Source: Burkholderiales bacterium (lineage in GTDB: Bacteria; Pseudomonadota; Gammaproteobacteria; Burkholderiales; Usitatibacteraceae). From it: a DNA stretch of 6,164 nt. Under the pieces are notes generated by a model. That model saw only the letters and a list, made by a program, of their open reading frames with translations, searched no databases and had not been told where the DNA came from. Both the position numbers and the translations under genes were made by a program. This document shows, in pieces, positions 5,575 to 6,164 of the stretch (position 1 is the stretch's first letter; every line of letters begins with the position of its first letter). The stretch is from assembly GCA_026786225.1 (NCBI GenBank), contig JAJAYN010000143.1:1-6164 (forward strand). Direction: 5' to 3'.

Positions 5575-6164
5575 TCAACCAACCGCCGCCACCCGCTCAA
5601 TAATCACCGCAATACCCTGCCCAACGCCGATGCACATCGTGCAAAGCGCATAGCGTCCGTTGCGGCGCTGCAGTTCGTACATGGCCGTCGTGATGAGCCG
5701 TGCACCGGAGGCACCGAGCGGATGGCCCAATGCAATAGCGCCGCCGTTCGGATTGACATGCGCCGCGTCGTCGACAAGACCGAGTTCGCGCATCACGCCA
5801 AGCCCTTGCGCGGCAAAGGCTTCGTTGAGTTCGATCACATCCATCTGCTCGAGTTTCAGTCCGGCCATCGCCAGCACTTTGCGTGTGGCGGGCACCGGCC
5901 CCATGCCCATGATGCGTGGTGCCAGCCCCGCAGTTGCCATCGCGACGATGCGCGCTTTCGGGATGAGCCCAAAGCGTTTGGCGCTATCAGCGTTTGCGAT
6001 CAGCAACGCACACGAGCCGTCATTGACGCCCGATGCATTGCCTGCAGTCACCGAGCCGGTTTCCTTGACGATCGGCTTTAGTTTCGCTAGCGCTTCCAGC
6101 GAGGTCTCGCGCGGATGTTCGTCCTTCACGACGACGATGGGGTCGCCTTTTTTCTGCGCCAATG
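5575..6164 (-). CDS. pcaF: Thiolase, probable 3-oxoadipyl-CoA thiolase (C-terminal half; continues past the window)
   Basis: About 195 residues of the C-terminal half of a thiolase, which would cleave 3-oxoadipyl-CoA with CoA to succinyl-CoA and acetyl-CoA at the end of aromatic degradation. Visible in order are GNASGVNDGSCAL, the NEAFAAQ loop, NPNGGAIALGHPLGASGARL with the catalytic histidine, and CTMCIGVGQG with the second catalytic cysteine. The histidine and cysteine are 30 residues apart, as in biosynthetic thiolases (H348/C378 in the Zoogloea enzyme). The first catalytic cysteine and the true start lie beyond 6164; the TTG at the edge is internal, not a start. HVNPNGGAIALGHPLG and YALCTMCIGVGQG favour the PcaF/PaaJ group. 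A related acetyl-CoA acetyltransferase of fatty-acid or polyhydroxyalkanoate metabolism remains possible. This looks like a core gene flanking the accessory stretch. Confidence 0.85.
   Translation of the reverse strand, partial: LAQKKGDPIVVVKDEHPRETSLEALAKLKPIVKETGSVTAGNASGVNDGSCALLIANADSAKRFGLIPKARIVAMATAGLAPRIMGMGPVPATRKVLAMAGLKLEQMDVIELNEAFAAQGLGVMRELGLVDDAAHVNPNGGAIALGHPLGASGARLITTAMYELQRRNGRYALCTMCIGVGQGIAVIIERVAAVG

Noticed and set aside
5536..6081. 181-codon plus-strand frame opposite the thiolase
   Set aside because: Antisense to a gene with unmistakable thiolase motifs; the histidine-rich translation is typical of a shadow frame.

Overview
The window looks like an accessory stretch from a GC-rich proteobacterium, most likely a betaproteobacterium (Burkholderiales-like). 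The reasons are coding style, the type of integrase remnant at the left edge, and the 3-oxoadipyl-CoA-type thiolase at the right edge. No rRNA, tRNA or CRISPR array was seen. The taxonomic call is inference; no search was run.

Layout, left to right. (1) Positions 1-164, minus strand: the C-terminal end of a tyrosine recombinase, broken by a one-base frameshift and by an in-frame stop on its 5' side. (2) 272-2153, plus: a two-gene operon resembling type IV toxin-antitoxin (abortive infection AbiE) pairs. It has an AbiEi-type antitoxin/regulator with a PD-(D/E)XK-like signature and an internal winged-helix region, followed with overlap by an AbiEii-type nucleotidyltransferase. A promoter with a perfect -35 box lies directly upstream. 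It is wrapped in a four-half-site palindrome whose last half-site covers the start codon. (3) 2154-2643: a long intergenic region with nested inverted repeats and, near its end, strong ribosome-binding sequences. (4) 2644-3474, plus: a secreted delta-class carbonic anhydrase, followed by a long hairpin. (5) 3666-3824, plus: an orphan C-terminal winged-helix fragment resembling the end of a Fic-family protein. (6) 3965-5570, plus: an intact hipB-hipA kinase toxin-antitoxin operon behind an AT-rich, palindrome-rich promoter region. (7) 5575-6164, minus: the C-terminal half of a thiolase, converging on hipA with only 4 bases between stop codons.

Taken together, two intact toxin-antitoxin-like operons, one toxin-family remnant and one integrase remnant sit beside a catabolic gene. 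This is the usual appearance of an old integration or defence hotspot. The AbiE-like and HipBA operons each carry their own promoter and palindromic operator candidate, so each is probably autoregulated and works independently. The carbonic anhydrase is the odd member: an exported metabolic enzyme with its own strong ribosome-binding site and no visible functional link to its neighbours. The most interesting points are the antitoxin with nuclease-like residues, its symmetric operator over a near-leaderless start, and the folded segment at 2251-2362.
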